Under the pieces are notes generated by a model, which was not told the DNA's origin, ran no database searches, and saw nothing but the letters and a program-made list of their open reading frames with translations. The position numbers and the translations under genes are program-made. Shown here piece after piece: positions 1-12,297 of a DNA stretch of 64,000 nt (position 1 is the stretch's first letter; every line of letters begins with the position of its first letter). The DNA comes from Bos javanicus (Eukaryota; Chordata; Mammalia; Artiodactyla; Bovidae): contig NC_083897.1 of assembly GCF_032452875.1 (NCBI RefSeq), positions 8,476,854 to 8,540,853 of the forward strand, read 5' to 3'.

Positions 1-963
1 ATAATAATACTAGTCACCTCATGGAGTTGTTATGAGAATTCTTGCATGAGTTAACATTTGCAAAGTTAATATGTAGTAGGTGTTCATTAATATAAATAAA
101 AAATCTATAAATAATTGTGAGATAAAGTTAGACCATTGTATGAGTACAGAAATAAAATGTTCTGTGGCACTTCAAGGGAAGAAGAGATTATATTCATTGT
201 CATGACTCATTGAAGTTGGTTTTACAGAGTTTTACCATCAAACTTGAAGCTGAATGACTTTCGATGGTTCTGAAAATTCAAATTCACTCTGAAAGAAAGA
301 AGATTGGGGCATACGAAACTGGAAAACCTCTTGAATCAGAGAACACTCTCAGTAATGATGGCTTTGTATAGGACACCATTCCTCTGGGTATAAAAGCCCT
401 GAAATAGTTGTTAAAAAATCTGTCACATTATAATTATGCCTTGAATTTTGCACATAACATTTGTTTGTATAGACATAGGCAGCCTGGGCACTAGCTTGCT
501 TTATTTGTGGTGTCATGAAGTCAGGTGTAGCTAAACTTTTTCTTTTGTGTAGCCCTTGAAGTGGTATAAAGAAGGAATTGATGTGGTTTCATCAATTTTA
601 AAGCAAGATCTGTCCCCAATGCTGACCTTTTGAGAGAATAAGAAATAAGTCGGGTTGCTTTCTTCTTGTCTGTTTCTAACCAGAACATTTTTCAAGAATT
701 GGGGACAGCTTTTGAAAAGATAAAGGCACATTTTAATATTAGAATCAACACATGCTTTGTAGTCATTGAAATGCAAAATATTTTGTTTTTTTAAGAAATT
801 AATTTTTCAAGAAAATTAGTCAATGGCAACAGCAACAAAATTGCTTTATACCAATTATTAATTTTCTAGATTTTTTTCTCATGATAAATTTAAAATTCCA
901 GGCTTATCAACAAGTGTGACTAACAGTTTGATGGAGGAAGGAAGTTAAAATTACAGTATATTC

Positions 964-1080
964 GGGGCTTCCCTGGCTGTCCAGTGGTTAAGACTCTATG
1001 CTCCCAATGAAGGGGGCACAGGTTTGATCCCTGGTTGGGGAGCTAAGATCCCACATGTATCACAGCTTGCCCCCCACCAA
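964..1080 (+). mobile_element. tRNA-Glu-derived SINE (CHR/Bov-t type), partial
   Basis: The sequence opens with ggggcttccctgg-like text and contains the degraded tRNA-Glu B box (ggtttgatccctggtt) followed by the ctaagatcccacatg block typical of cetartiodactyl CHR-type SINEs. It is truncated and diverged. Confidence 0.75.
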
Positions 1081-1147
1081 AGATTACACTACTACATTCT
1101 TGGTTTGTCTATATTAATAGTCAGAGGAAAAATAATCCTAAAGGGAT

Positions 1148-1402
1148 GTCAGTCAGTTCAGTTCAGTCACTCAGTCATGTCCGACTATTTGCGACCCCAT
1201 GAACTGTAGCACACCAGGCTTCCCTGTCCATCACCAACTCCTGGAGCCTGCTCAAACTCATGTCCATTGGGTCGGTGATGCCATCCAACCATCTCATTCT
1301 CTGTCGTCCCCCTCTCCTCCTGCTTTCAATCTTTCCCAGCATCAGGTTCTTTTCCAATGAGTTAGTTCTTTGCATCAGGTGGCCAAATATTGGAATTTCA
1401 GT
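1148..1402 (-). mobile_element. BovB LINE 3' fragment
   Basis: The minus strand encodes the C-terminal end of the BovB (RTE-clade) reverse-transcriptase protein, with the recognisable RQRMRWLDGITD and VMDREAW motifs. Only the 3' end is present, which fits 5' truncation during target-primed reverse transcription. It is non-functional. Confidence 0.88.
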
Positions 1403-1539
1403 TTTTTAAAATGAACAATATTTTTCTAATTTGTGATTTGTTTAGGTTAGATTTTTAAAGCTTCAAATTGCAATTTCACTTCTGTTTATTTAAAAAAATG
1501 TTATTAGTCAGTTGTATAACATTATAAGGAAAATTAACA

Positions 1540-1655
1540 GACCTCCCTGGTGGTCCACTAGTTAAGACTCCCATTGCACGGAGTATAGGTTTGATCCCTG
1601 GTTAGAGAAGTAAGAGCCTGAATGCCATGGCATGGCCAAAACAGAAAAAAAGGAA
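1540..1655 (+). mobile_element. tRNA-Glu-derived SINE (CHR type), partial
   Basis: A degraded SINE head (cctccctggtggtcc) and B-box-like ggtttgatccctggtt are followed by an A-rich tail. It is truncated after about 110 bp. Confidence 0.7.
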
Positions 1656-3149
1656 AAATAATATACAAAGATGTATTTATGTTAATTTAAATTTACATTT
1701 ATATACATACAAGGATAGTTTTGAACAGTAATTAGAGTGGCATCTCTCTCTCCTTGTGTCCACTTTTTTCACATACTATCATTTTATATTGACATGGTCC
1801 ATGTGCTTAAATTTTTTTAAAAAAGTATAGCTCTTTAATATCTTTGAACTTTGGTTTAGTTTTGAACCATTCTTTCTGCTGCCATTTCTTTATTTTGAGT
1901 TACATTCCTTAGGTTAATTCCATTTTTTCACTATTAAAATAGAACTCGTATGAAAATCTTGGTCAAATTGCTTTTTCCATTTCATTCCTTAGAGCGGATG
2001 AAGATAAGGAAGGTCATTAGGTCAAAAATACGCAGTTTTATAGCCCTTGTTATAACTTGCCAATTTATTCCCTAAAACAGTGATTTTTCAGTGGATGGGG
2101 AGAGAGCATGAGTAGTTTGGAAAAGAGATAATCCATATTTTAGTTTACTTTTATATTATAAGATTACTATTTCTTAATACAAGCTACAGAAAACAAAACT
2201 GAAATTTTGTTGGGGAAGAAAGAGTAAGAAGTTTAGAAACACTGTTTTATGAAGACTGAAACCCTTGAAAAAGCTTCAGCTTATATTTAAATAAAATTTC
2301 TTTCTGAAAACATAGACTGACTATAGGGGTGGCGGCACAGATGCGCCCAGGTTGAGTGAAAGAAGCCAATGAGGTGTGAGCATTTTCCATGCATTTTTAA
2401 TCAATCCTTCTGTAACTTCAATGTGCCTACAAATCATCTGGAAACCTTGTTAAAAGTTCAGATTCTGACTCAGCAATTCTGGAGTGGGCACGAGATTCTA
2501 CATTTCTAGCAAGGTCCCAGGTGATGCTCTGCTAATACCCTGGGAATATAATTTGAATTGCACTGTTTTAAATCTCTTCCATCAGTGATGAGAGTATATC
2601 CACGAGAGCTGGCTACAGGAGATCTTTGGTCAATTACTCCAGCAACTTGGAAGTGGAAGAGATGAAATGCTGGCTTGTTTGAGTGGGGAGACAATTTTGC
2701 TCATTCAGAAATCGAAGGAGCTGGGGTGTAGGAGACTGTTAAAGTTGGATGGGTTGATCACAAGGAGTTTTATGTGCCACTAACATCAGGTTGTTCAAGA
2801 CTGAAGAGGTAAGGACTTTTGAAGTGGTACTCAGGTTCCTGCTTCTTAACTGAAAGTGCGATAAGATCAGATTCGTTAGGAAACAATTTTCAAAACAGAC
2901 TCATTTATTTTGACTAAATGAGGCTGAATGATAGTAGAGAGATAGATTCATTGTATCTTTTAGAAACCCATTGTTTGAGAAAGTAGAAAACCAGTTGCCT
3001 ATGATTTTGCTTGCATCGTTGCTGAGATTTTAAATAATTTCCAGAATACCTTTAATGATACTGAATTATTGCCATTAATCGCTTTCCATAGGGAAAAAGA
3101 AACTAAATAAAGGCCTATGCTATTTCCCTGCTCCTACCTCCATTTTCCT

Positions 3150-3268
3150 TTTTTTTTTTTTTTCTTTTTCTGGTGGCATGTGGGATCTTAGTTCCCCAAC
3201 CAGGGATTGAATCCAGGCCCCTGCAGTGAAAGCACTAAGTCCTAGTCACTGGACTGCCAGGGAATTCC
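3150..3268 (-). mobile_element. tRNA-Glu-derived SINE (CHR type), reverse
   Basis: A poly-T run (the poly-A tail of a minus-strand insertion) is followed by gtgggatcttagttcccc, the reverse-complement B box and a terminal ccagggaattccc. The orientation is minus. Confidence 0.8.
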
Positions 3269-4026
3269 CTGCTGTGTAACTTTAAGAAAACCACTTAAAG
3301 CTTTATGTTTGGAGTTCTCATAGTGAAAAATGGAAATCGAAGTGCTTGACTTGTTCCCTGTAGAGTACTTACTGAAATCAGTGGATTTTGAGGTACATTT
3401 CAATTGCTTAAAAAAGCAAAAGGCTTTACAATGTAATATTTTATATTTATTTAGCATATTATATGTGCTGAATAGTATATTATATGCATATATCAAGCTA
3501 TTTTATATATGATGGAAATATTCTGGCATATCTTTATAACAAAAATGAAACATTTCCTGTAATCGCAGCAGCAAATTAAATTGACCCTTTTTTGGATTTC
3601 ACAAATCGAATGAACCTGACTAAAGTGTTTTAGACCTAATTTTTTTTATCCCTTAGGTAATAGTACTCTTGGATATTGATTAAAAATACAGTAATTTAAT
3701 CCACATATTTAAAGACTTTTAGTTCTTTAAGGGATTAATGGTAAGTGAGGTCAATTAGTCAAGGGTGACCCTGTTTGAGATACTTTAGATTCTTTAGGTT
3801 CTTTTAGATTTAAACACATTTACTTTTACCAGAGTTTAACACGTATTCTAATCAAAGATATATTTTGACCAAACTTGTGCCAAAGAATAGCAATCAGAAA
3901 ATGTCTGAAATAAAACTGTGAATATTCAGATTCATAATTTGAAATGATTCAGCATAAAGTTTACTGTACTTTTCTAGGAAGCAAAGGTTTTTGTGAGGCA
4001 AATTAAATAGCAGTACCTTACATACT

Positions 4027-4238
4027 GGGGCTTCCCTGATAGCTCAGATGATAAAGAATCTGCCTGCAATGCGGAAGACCCAGGTTTGACCCCTGGGTTG
4101 GGAAGATCCCCTGGAGAAGGGAATGGCTACCCACTGCAGTATTCTTGCCTGAAGAATCCCATGGACAGAGGGGCCTGGCGGGCTACAGTTCATGGGTCGC
4201 AAAGAGTCAGACGTGACTGAGTGATTAAGCATGCACAC
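4027..4238 (+). mobile_element. Bov-tA SINE
   Basis: Complete tRNA-Glu head (ggggcttccctgatagctc) joined to the Bov-A body (gaagatcccctggagaagg through gactgagtgatt). This composite SINE is specific to ruminants. Confidence 0.92.
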
Positions 4239-4299
4239 ACGTACCATATATGCTAAAATATAATAAATAATCTATATCCATTACAGGGTGGGAATCAAA

Positions 4300-4467
4300 A
4301 GCCAGAGCTCTACAGTCAAAGAGCTCTGATTTAAAGCCCACCTTTGGTGCTTGATTTGTAGTGTGGCTTTGGTTACTTAACTTTTCAAAGTTTCCGTTTC
4401 CTCATCTATAAAATCAATTTCACAATATAAAGCTCATAGGATTACTGTTGGGCCCAAAAGAGATAAT
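4300..4467 (+). repeat. MIR, left part (split by a MaLR insertion)
   Basis: The MIR core and tail (tttcctcatctataaaat, then an aaagagataatg stretch) stop abruptly at the 5-bp duplicated target of the MaLR element. The MIR end resumes after it at 6546 (taaaactcttggcatgtag). Confidence 0.65.
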
Positions 4468-4472
4468 GCATG

Positions 4473-4870
4473 TGCTGTGGGCTGGATTGTGTTCTTGTCA
4501 AACTCCTACGTTGAAGTTCTAACTCCCAGTGTGGATGTACTTGGAGATAGGGCCTTTGGGAGGCAATTTAGGTTAAATGAGATCATAAGGGTGCGGCTGT
4601 AATCCAATAGTGTCTTGGCCTTATGAGAAGAGAGACAGCACTCTCTCTCAATGAATGCACACAAAGAAAAGGTCATGTGAGAGCACAGCAAGAAGGTGGT
4701 TGTCCAGCAGGCCAGAAAAAAGGACTTGGAATGAAACCTATGTTGCTGGCACCTTGATCTTGTACTTCCAGCCTCCAAAACTATGAGAAAGTAAATTTCT
4801 TTTGTTTAAGCCACTCATAGACTATGGCATAACATAGATTTTGTTATGACAGCCCAAGCAGACTAGTATA
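4473..4870 (+). repeat. MaLR 5' LTR
   Basis: 398 bp, beginning TGCTGTGGGC and ending ACTAGTATA, where the canonical terminal CA has mutated. It aligns throughout with the copy at 6137-6540, sharing aggtcatgtgag and tgctggcaccttgatctt-type blocks. Confidence 0.82.
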
Positions 4871-6136
4871 GATTTGGGTACTGAGAAGTCTAGTGCTGTT
4901 GTAACAAAAACCTAAAAATGTGGAAGTGGCTTTGGAGCTGGATCACGGGTAGACACTAGAGAAGTTTGGAGATGCATGCTAGAAAAAAGCTACATTGCTG
5001 TGAACACAGTGTAGGTAGAATGATGGATGTTAAAGGTCATTCTGGTGAGGTCTCAGGTGAAAATGAGAAATGTGTTGTTAGAAGCTAAAGGAAAAGCCAT
5101 CCTGATTATAAATGGCAAAGATCTTGGCTGAACTGTGTTCTAATATTTTGTGGAAGGTAGAACCTGAAAATTGGATATTTAGCTGTGGAGATCTCTAAGC
5201 AAGGTGTTGAAAGAATACCTTGGTTCCTCGTGACTACTTATGATAAAATGCAAAAGGAGAAAGATGAAGCAAAAAAGGAGTTGTTAAGCAAAAAGAAACC
5301 AGAATTTAAAGATTTGGAAAATTCTCAGCCCACTCATATGGCAAAAAATGAGGAAGCTTGGTCTGGAGAGAACACCAAGAGAATGGCTGGACAATTGCTT
5401 CTTAAGTAGATTACCCACGATGTTAACTAGTCATCTCAGCAGAAGCTGGGAATAGAGTTTGAACCAAAGCATCAGCGACACTGTCCGTTTGGACCAAAGG
5501 GAACATGATAGGGCAGCAGAGCAATTTGGCTGCAAAAATGCTTTATCTTTCAAGAAAATGGAAAGATGATCTTGAAAGCGTTTCAGAGATCATCAGGGCT
5601 GCCACTCCCACCACAGCACCAGAGTGCATAAGCCTAGGAGGGCAAGGTCACTTTCACCTAAATTTCAAAGGCAGGATCAGTGCCCAGCAGAGCCAGGTGG
5701 GCAGGGCTGCTGCTGCAGAGCCACGGGGGTGACAGTGCCACCCAGTGGGGCTGGAGGGTAGAGCGTCAATTCAAAAAAGATTATTCTCGAGCATTAAGAT
5801 CTAATGGAATTTACCTTATGAAATTTTGCACATTTGGGGGACCTGTCACCCCTTTTCTCCTGATATCTCCTTCTTGGAATGAGAATATCTGTCCTATGCT
5901 TGCCTTGCTGTATTTTGGAAGCATGTGATTGTCTGGTTTCACAGGTTCACAGCTGGAGAAGAATTTTGACTCAGGAGCAGTCATACCTCATTAGATGATA
6001 TTTAGATGAGACTTTGGGCTTTATTTAGACTGTAGAGTTTATCCTGGAATGTATTGAAGACTTTTGAGGCTGTTGGGATGGAATGAATGTATTTTACATG
6101 AGAGAAGGTGTGAATCTGGGGGTGCCAGTGTTGGAG

Positions 6137-6309
6137 CACTATGAACTGAATTATGTCCCCCTCCCCTCAAATTCATATGTTGAAGCTTAATCCCCAAAGT
6201 GGCTATGTTTGAAAATAGGCCTTTAGGATGTAATTAAGGTTAAATGAGGTTGTAAGGGTGAGGCCCCAACCCAATAGGATTGGTGGCCTTTTAAGAAGAG
6301 AGATGTCTT

Positions 6310-6346
<37 letters not shown>

Positions 6347-6540
6347 GGAAAAGGTCATGTGAGCACACAGCAAGAAGGTGGCTGCCTACAAGGCAAGATA
6401 AGAGGCCTCAGAATAAAACCTATGTAGCTGGCACCTTGATCTTGGATTTCTAGCCTCCAGGACTGTGCAAAAATACATTTCTTTTGTTTAAGCCACACAG
6501 ACTATGGTATTTTGCTATATTGTCTGAGCAAACTAATACA
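6137..6540 (+). repeat. MaLR 3' LTR
   Basis: 404 bp and paralogous to the LTR at 4473-4870. Its first dinucleotide has mutated from TG to CA and its end ACTAATACA is intact. It carries the (AC) microsatellite at 6313-6344. Confidence 0.82.
6313..6344. repeat. (AC)16 microsatellite
   Basis: Uninterrupted AC dinucleotide run inside the MaLR 3' LTR. It is absent from the 5' LTR, so it expanded after insertion. Confidence 0.95.
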
Positions 6541-6892
6541 GCATGTAAAACTCTTGGCATGTAGTAGAAATCAACTATACAGATATATAATATGCATACA
6601 TACTGAATAATTGGGGAAAATATTTACGCCATCTAAAAGGACAAGCTGATTTCAACTACTTTGGCAGGACTCCTTCAAATTATTATTAGTACTATATTAT
6701 AAATTTACATAATAATAGTAACATCATAGGGATATAGCACATTTATTATATTTATAATTAATATTATTACTGTTAACTTAAGTAGGCATCATAGTACCTT
6801 AGCCCAGTGAAATGTTTTCACCTTAAGGCTCAATATGTACTTAAAAAGTAATATAACTAGACTTTGTTGAATCTATGTAATAATTTGTCATT

Positions 6893-7103
6893 GTGTGCAT
6901 GTTCCATCATGCCTGACTCTTTGCGACTCCAGGGACTGCAGCCCACCAGGCTCCTCTGTCCATGGAATTTTCCAGTCAAGAATATCGGAGTGGATTGCCA
7001 TTTCCTACTTTAAGGGATCTTCCTGACCCAGGAGTCGAACCCACATCTCTTGTGTCTCCTGCATTGGGAGGTGGATTCTTTACCAACTGTGACACCTAGG
7101 CTG
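6893..7103 (-). mobile_element. Bov-tA SINE, reverse
   Basis: The reverse-complement Bov-A body (gactctttgcgactccaggg, ccaccaggctcctctgtcc) runs into the reverse tRNA-Glu B box (acccaggagtcgaaccc). It is about 330 bp upstream of SH2D1A exon 2. Confidence 0.9.
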
Positions 7104-7436
7104 GCTTAATAATTTGTAATTTTTACCAATTACAATAGGTCTCTAGTTTCTTTCTGTCCCAGCAGTCTCTCAACTTGACAAATCCTTAGGAGTGTGAATG
7201 CCCTCATTAAAAAAAAAAAAAAAGTAAAGATAAAGAAGGCTTACTGGAAACTGTGACTAGCTAGATATAATGTGTGAGCAAGTTAGATTCCCCAGGCTTT
7301 TATTTCTACGAATGACTTGGTGCCATATATGTGTGTCCCAGTATATGTATATTTATATGTAATAGTTAAAGCTCAAATTTAGAACACCCATTGTTCTTTT
7401 GGAATTTTTCAGTAATGAAAGTTTATTCTTTCACAG

Positions 7437-7500
7437 GTATCAAGGTTACATTTATACATACCGAGTGTCCCAGACAGAAACAGGTTCTTGGAGTGCTGAG
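7437..7500 (+). CDS. SH2D1A: SH2D1A (SAP) coding exon 2
   Basis: A 64-bp exon with acceptor ttctttcacag and donor GTATAG. After one base of a split Leu codon it reads YQGYIYTYRVSQTETGSWSA plus E, which matches residues 47-67 of the 128-residue SLAM-associated protein. This is the central beta-sheet part of its single SH2 domain. SAP is a cytosolic adaptor that binds TIYxx(V/I) motifs in SLAM-family receptor tails and recruits FYN in T and NK cells. The phosphotyrosine-binding Arg32 lies in exon 1, outside the window. Position 48 is Gln where human has His; the mouse protein, as I recall it, also has Gln. The family relation and exon size are recalled from knowledge, and the sequence match itself is direct. 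Confidence 0.93.
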
Positions 7501-7934
7501 GTATAGCTCTTTTATTTATTTTTGCTTCTGGGGGTATTGGGGAGCTGTTTGACTTTTCAATTGCTTTCATAAAAGAGCTGTCAAATCCTACATTCCCCAA
7601 ATATTCCTCCAAATCAAATCACTAATGCTCTAATCCAAAATTGTTCATGGATCATTTAAAAAAATTTTTTGGTCCCAGTTCTGTTCAGCCACCATTGTAT
7701 TGAGTGTCTGACTTTGGAGGAAAGATAACAAAGCTAAAGGATTGTGTTAAAGTTGTAGTACCTAGGTGAAATTTTAGAAAGTCTATCAAAAATATATAAA
7801 AGAATCAAATCTACAATTATTTACTAAATAATACTAACGCAAGTGGTTCTGTGGGGGATCAAACAACATGACTCCTGTTTTCTAAGAGCTTATAAGACCC
7901 TTGAGGTGATACCAAATGAATTCAACAGCAATGT

Positions 7935-8165
7935 GAGAGCCTGGCGTTTGCTGTCAGGGTGGATCTGGGTTGCACGTCTTGTCCACCCTCACCCCCTTTC
8001 TGAGAGGTCTCTGACCTTGGGTAGGTTACTTAACTTTTCTTTGAACGAGTTTCTTCATCTGTAAAATAAGGCTAAAAATAGTTGCTTACTCATAGTATTC
8101 ATTTTGAAGATTAAATGAGATAATGTGTGTAAGGAAAGCTCTTAGCCCCAGGCCTAAATAGCAAA
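7935..8165 (+). repeat. MIR SINE
   Basis: The MIR core ctctgaccttgggtaggtta is followed by tttcttcatctgtaaaataa and an attaaatgagataatg tail. It is an ancient mammal-wide SINE, diverged. Confidence 0.8.
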
Positions 8166-10544
8166 GCCCTCAACAATGGGAATTCACCCAAGTTGCTGAA
8201 CAGTGTGATTATATACAGTTAAGTGTTACACATTATCTATCATAAAAGTTTGAAGAATATAGGATTTTCCAAGTATTAGGGTAATCAAGGCTGCTCTACT
8301 TTGGTGACAGGAGTCCCTGCTGAGCCACATGAAAGGACAAGGATAGGTGAGAAAGAGAGAGAGGGAATATTATAGTAGCTTTCGAGCTACGCTCTTCAAA
8401 ATCCTAAGGCCCTTCCATCTAGTACCTTGGAGTTGCCCAGGGGGTTATAGGAGGAGAGGAGGATGTGCGGGTATGCTTTGGGTCCCCAATTTGTCTTTAA
8501 TCTGAGCAGCTCTTTATTTTGCTTAGCAAGTGGGGCTCTGAGAAAGATTTCATTAGAAAAATGGATTCTGATGGCTTTGAAAACTTTGAAAGTCACTGTG
8601 CCATTGCAAGAAATGCCTATAGAGTGGATCTCTTTCTACCTACCAGGATAGTATATTACCCTGCTGTCAAAATAGAGGTCTCTGCAATGGAAACTTCTGA
8701 TTTCAAATGATTTCTGACTCTTATATAAAAAGTCTGTCTTTATAATGAAAGCACTTCATCATGAGCTGTTTGAAAATGTAAATGCTAATATCAACCTCTA
8801 TTAATAACACATTCTATGCATTTAAGAAACTCTAAAGACTAGACTTAAAAAAATTAAAATAGCTCTAAACCTTTAAAGATGCATCAGTAAACTAGAAACA
8901 CAACCTGCACACTACAAATGTTTTGAACTACTGAGATAAATTAGGGCAAGTTTTCAAACACGTTGTTGCTTTATATCAGGATGATTAATGCCATGATACT
9001 AATTAGAGGAAAAGCAGTACTATCTCTAATCAAAACTGTTTATACCTGTTTATTTAAAAAAATTCTCTGCATCACTGCAGAGATGATTGAATAGGAAATG
9101 AAATTTCATTTATTATGAGGAATAGTAGCATTTGATACATACATATATATGTGTACATAATTTGACCAGAAATAGCCCTTCTCCCTAGAGAAGTAGCCTT
9201 CTGCTTCTGAAGAATATTCTGTATGAAAAGGATCTTAAATTAGTAGGGTTTAGCTAACCTTTTGTTTTAATTCATTTTCTTCCATTTCAAGTACAACATC
9301 ACACGCAGAATGGTACATGTTTGTGATCATGTTAGGAAAGAAAAGGCTTATTGAACACAAATGCTCTCTCATTCTATTGTCTGGTCTGACCCGTTTATCT
9401 AATAATATTGTAATTATCTGCACCAAGAGAGCAGAAGATTGGCATGTTTTCTCCAAAAGGAAAACAGTTAAAAAAAAAAAAACTCTCGATTTATTTTTGA
9501 AATGCATTGCATTTTTCCCTATCTACTAAATTTGCCTTCTTAGTTACGTTTTTCTTAAGGTGAATATTAAACCAGTGTGTATTCTCAGATCTCATATCAC
9601 CTGACTAGAAGAAATTTCTCTAGAGCATATCGAAGACCAGCTGTGATCCAAAACATGTTTCCATGGATAACAGAGATGACAGTATGGCAAATGTGCAAAT
9701 TTGAACAATAGCTGAGTTCAGTGACAGGATGGGAGATGTCAGTGGTACAATTCTTGTGGTAAATGTATTTTCAAAATTGGGTAAATAACAGATATTTATA
9801 TTGCTTTTTGGAACAATGCTTTAGTTTGCTACCCTGCAGGAAAAATCTTGACAGTAGCACTTCATCTTCTGTGCAAGGATTGTGCTAGAAATTGAGGTAT
9901 GTCTGCGATTTGTTTCAAAGAGTGGAGTAAAATTGAACCCTGGATCCACTCAATTATGAAAGACAAATATGATGTGAATTTCTCATTTTAGATAGAATTT
10001 TAGGTTGTATCGTTGCCAAGTGTATTAATTTATCTCATGTGACTCAGGCTAAAATTTAGCCGAATTGTTAATTCAGAGAATTCTACAGACAGTCAGCCAT
10101 CGTTTACTAATATGTACATTGTCTGTGGTACATTGTAAGAAATGTACTAACACCCTTCTGCTGACTTCAGTGCTTTGGGGCTTTTCTGGATGCTTGATCA
10201 TCAGTAGATCAGTAGACGTTAAATAATTTCAATTATTGACCTAAGCAAAACATTATAAATTTGGTCACTTATCTGCCAGTGCAACATTACATGCCAAATT
10301 TCAATTGCTTTTTTACATCCTGTGCTATTATTCCTCTCTGTTAGCGTGGATAATCAAGGTTAACTACATATAAATCCCCATAAAAAAGATGCTTCTGTTG
10401 ATAAATGGTTTTACAAGCCACAAGAACAGGTGAAAAAATGTGTGGTTTGAAATCTTTCCATACTGGGGGAGTGTATAGTTTCTCTTCTGGTCTGTGACTC
10501 TAACCTCAGTAGAACCTGTTTGGTCTAGTCCTAATCTGAGAGGA

Positions 10545-10660
10545 AAGGCACTGGGTCCTGGGATCCAGGGCCAATTCTGCCTCTGGTTATCTGTGTGACT
10601 TGGGCAAACTGAATTATCTCCTTGTATTTTCATTTTCTTATCTGTCAAATGGGAGTAACC
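10545..10660 (+). repeat. MIR SINE fragment
   Basis: The MIR core is recognisable from tgtgtgacttgggcaaactg and cttatctgtcaaatgggag. Confidence 0.7.
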
Positions 10661-12152
10661 AAATCATCCAAGAACAGCCAGTCTGTCAAATAGTGGGGGC
10701 AAGAGATGGGAAAGGGCTTTGAAAATGAAAAAGTACTCTAAGGAAGATACAAGAAGGTTATTTTGTGCCTACAGCTTGCCTTTGCCATTTGGAGATTCTA
10801 TCCTGAAGCCAAGGAACTCTAGGACTTCTGTAAGAGTCCAGGGAATTTTGGACTCCTGTAAGAATGGCCATGTTCTTTTGGATGAGGGTTCAATAGAATT
10901 CTGGAAAGGCGTTTTGACCATAAGGGTGGAGCTGAGTGAGAGAGTATTGTACGTCTACTGAGTAGCTGTGTGGGCCTCTGAGTGGACACTTAAATAAAAC
11001 TATCAATAAAGAGAACTTTTTCAGTGTTTTAAACGAAAAACTACCCCACTGTAGGAAATGGCCAAGAGTTACAGTGGATAGTGTGTTACCTTCAGCATTT
11101 AGTCTAGTTGACGGAAGTCTGTCTGCCAGCCTTCCTGTTTTCTCATTAAATGCTAACAAATGAACAGCTTCCACCTCAAAAATTTTCCAGATGGAAGAGC
11201 TGAAAAACAGCTTTCTAAAAACAAAAACAAAAACAAAAAAAACCTGGTCATTGTTCAATCGCTTATAGCAATATTATTTTATTTTATGTAAAATGACAGT
11301 TTTGAGCTGATGCCTAAAGCTTGACTCATAAGCTTTTGCAGGAAATTGTTGTTGATTTCAAGTAGTGTCTTTACAAGATAATTGATGTCAGGAAAGGAGT
11401 ACATTTTAATACTCACCTGCAAATAATGATCCCTTCAAAACCAACCAGATAAATAAATAAAGGTGACCTCAGAGAGTCTTTCATTTTCATGTCATAGGGA
11501 AAACCTTGTCAAGTGAAGTGGTGATGGAGAGAACAATTTGAGGGAGGATAGGGAAGTTTCCCAAGCAGGAAAAAATTGAATGTGAAGGATGAGGCAGGAC
11601 AGATTGTGGAGTCAGAGTACGAGGACTAGCCAGCCCTGCATTTAAAATGCAATTTTAAATTTCCTGTGTAGCATTTTACATTGTAGAATGATGACAGGGA
11701 AAATGGGTGCTTGTTTTGTTTGCTTTTAAAATTTTTCTTGGTTCTTTAGGCTTTTTATTAATGACCTATAGGATCTGTGTTTTTTTCCCCCTGTTTAATT
11801 TCATCCTCTTCGTTGGTGAATTCATTGTGGGTAATGGCCTGTATACCCTTAGAGGTTTGGGATGTATGAAGGGTAGCAGGTGGGAAGGGCAGGGTGATGA
11901 GCAGGGGCTTGTACAAACTAATACCACCCTCGGGAGAACTGAAATGACAGCTCATTAGCTCCTCTTGCAGGGCAGTTCAGCCAACCAAAGTGAGCTCTTC
12001 TAGAATGTTGTTTTTCCTGCTTCCTTCTGTTTTCAAATATTTGAATAAATTACACAAATGTCACCTCTCTCAGCATCCCTTACACATTTTGTAGGCCCTT
12101 TTTGTAGAATTACGAGGAAGATGAATAATCTGCTTGACCTTTTATTTTCCAG

Positions 12153-12297
12153 ACAGCACCGGGGGTACATAAAAGATTTTTCCGGAAAATAAAAAATCTC
12201 ATTTCAGCATTTCAGAAGCCAGATCAAGGTATTGTAATACCTTTGCAGTATCCAGTTGAGAAGAAGCCTTCAGCTAGAAGTACACAAGGTGCTACAG
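12153..12297 (+). CDS. SH2D1A: SH2D1A (SAP) coding exon 3
   Basis: A 145-bp exon with acceptor tattttccag and donor GTATGG. It starts in phase 0 at ACA and ends with one base of a split Gly codon. It encodes 48 residues (SAP 68-115): TAPGVHKRFFRKIKNLISAF, then QKPDQGIVIPLQYPVEKK, then PSARSTQGAT. This finishes the SH2 domain. Arg78, known to contact the FYN SH3 domain, is retained in the FRKIKNL context. Differences from human are conservative (for example Tyr76 to Phe). The frame is intact and joins exons 2 and 4 without a shift. Confidence 0.96.

Larger units (their letters stand above)
4473..6540 (+). mobile_element. Complete ERVL-MaLR element (MLT1/MST-like), LTR-internal-LTR
   Basis: Two related LTRs (4473-4870 and 6137-6540) flank a 1.27-kb internal region that resembles MaLR internal sequence. 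The outer ends are TG and CA, and the flanking 5-bp duplication is GCATG at 4468-4472 and 6541-6545. MaLR elements are non-autonomous relatives of ERVL and encode no retroviral enzymes. The internal ORFs here are short and recognisable as non-coding. A (CA)n tract has expanded in the 3' LTR. The LTRs differ at many sites, so this is an old insertion. The subfamily name is from memory. Confidence 0.85.
1..7436 (+). other. SH2D1A: SH2D1A intron 1 (3' part)
   Basis: Inferred intron upstream of SH2D1A exon 2. I find no sequence matching the first coding exon, which encodes the start of the SH2 domain, so exon 1 lies left of the window. The interval holds the repeats listed separately (tRNA-Glu SINEs, a BovB fragment, two Bov-tA copies, an MIR and a MaLR provirus). 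The rest (about 1-960, 1660-3120 and 3270-4020) is AT-rich and shows no coding or RNA feature that I can support. Confidence 0.75.
7501..12152 (+). other. SH2D1A: SH2D1A intron 2
   Basis: A 4.65-kb GT-AG intron. It contains a MIR at 7935-8165, a MIR-like fragment at 10545-10660 and a short (AAAAAC)n stretch near 11216-11243. The remainder is AT-rich unique sequence. The longest open frame inside (10890-11258, minus) has no recognisable protein and I treat it as noise. Confidence 0.8.

Noticed and set aside
5185..5928. Short open frames between 5185 and 5928
   Set aside because: They fall in MaLR internal sequence, which is non-coding in this family.
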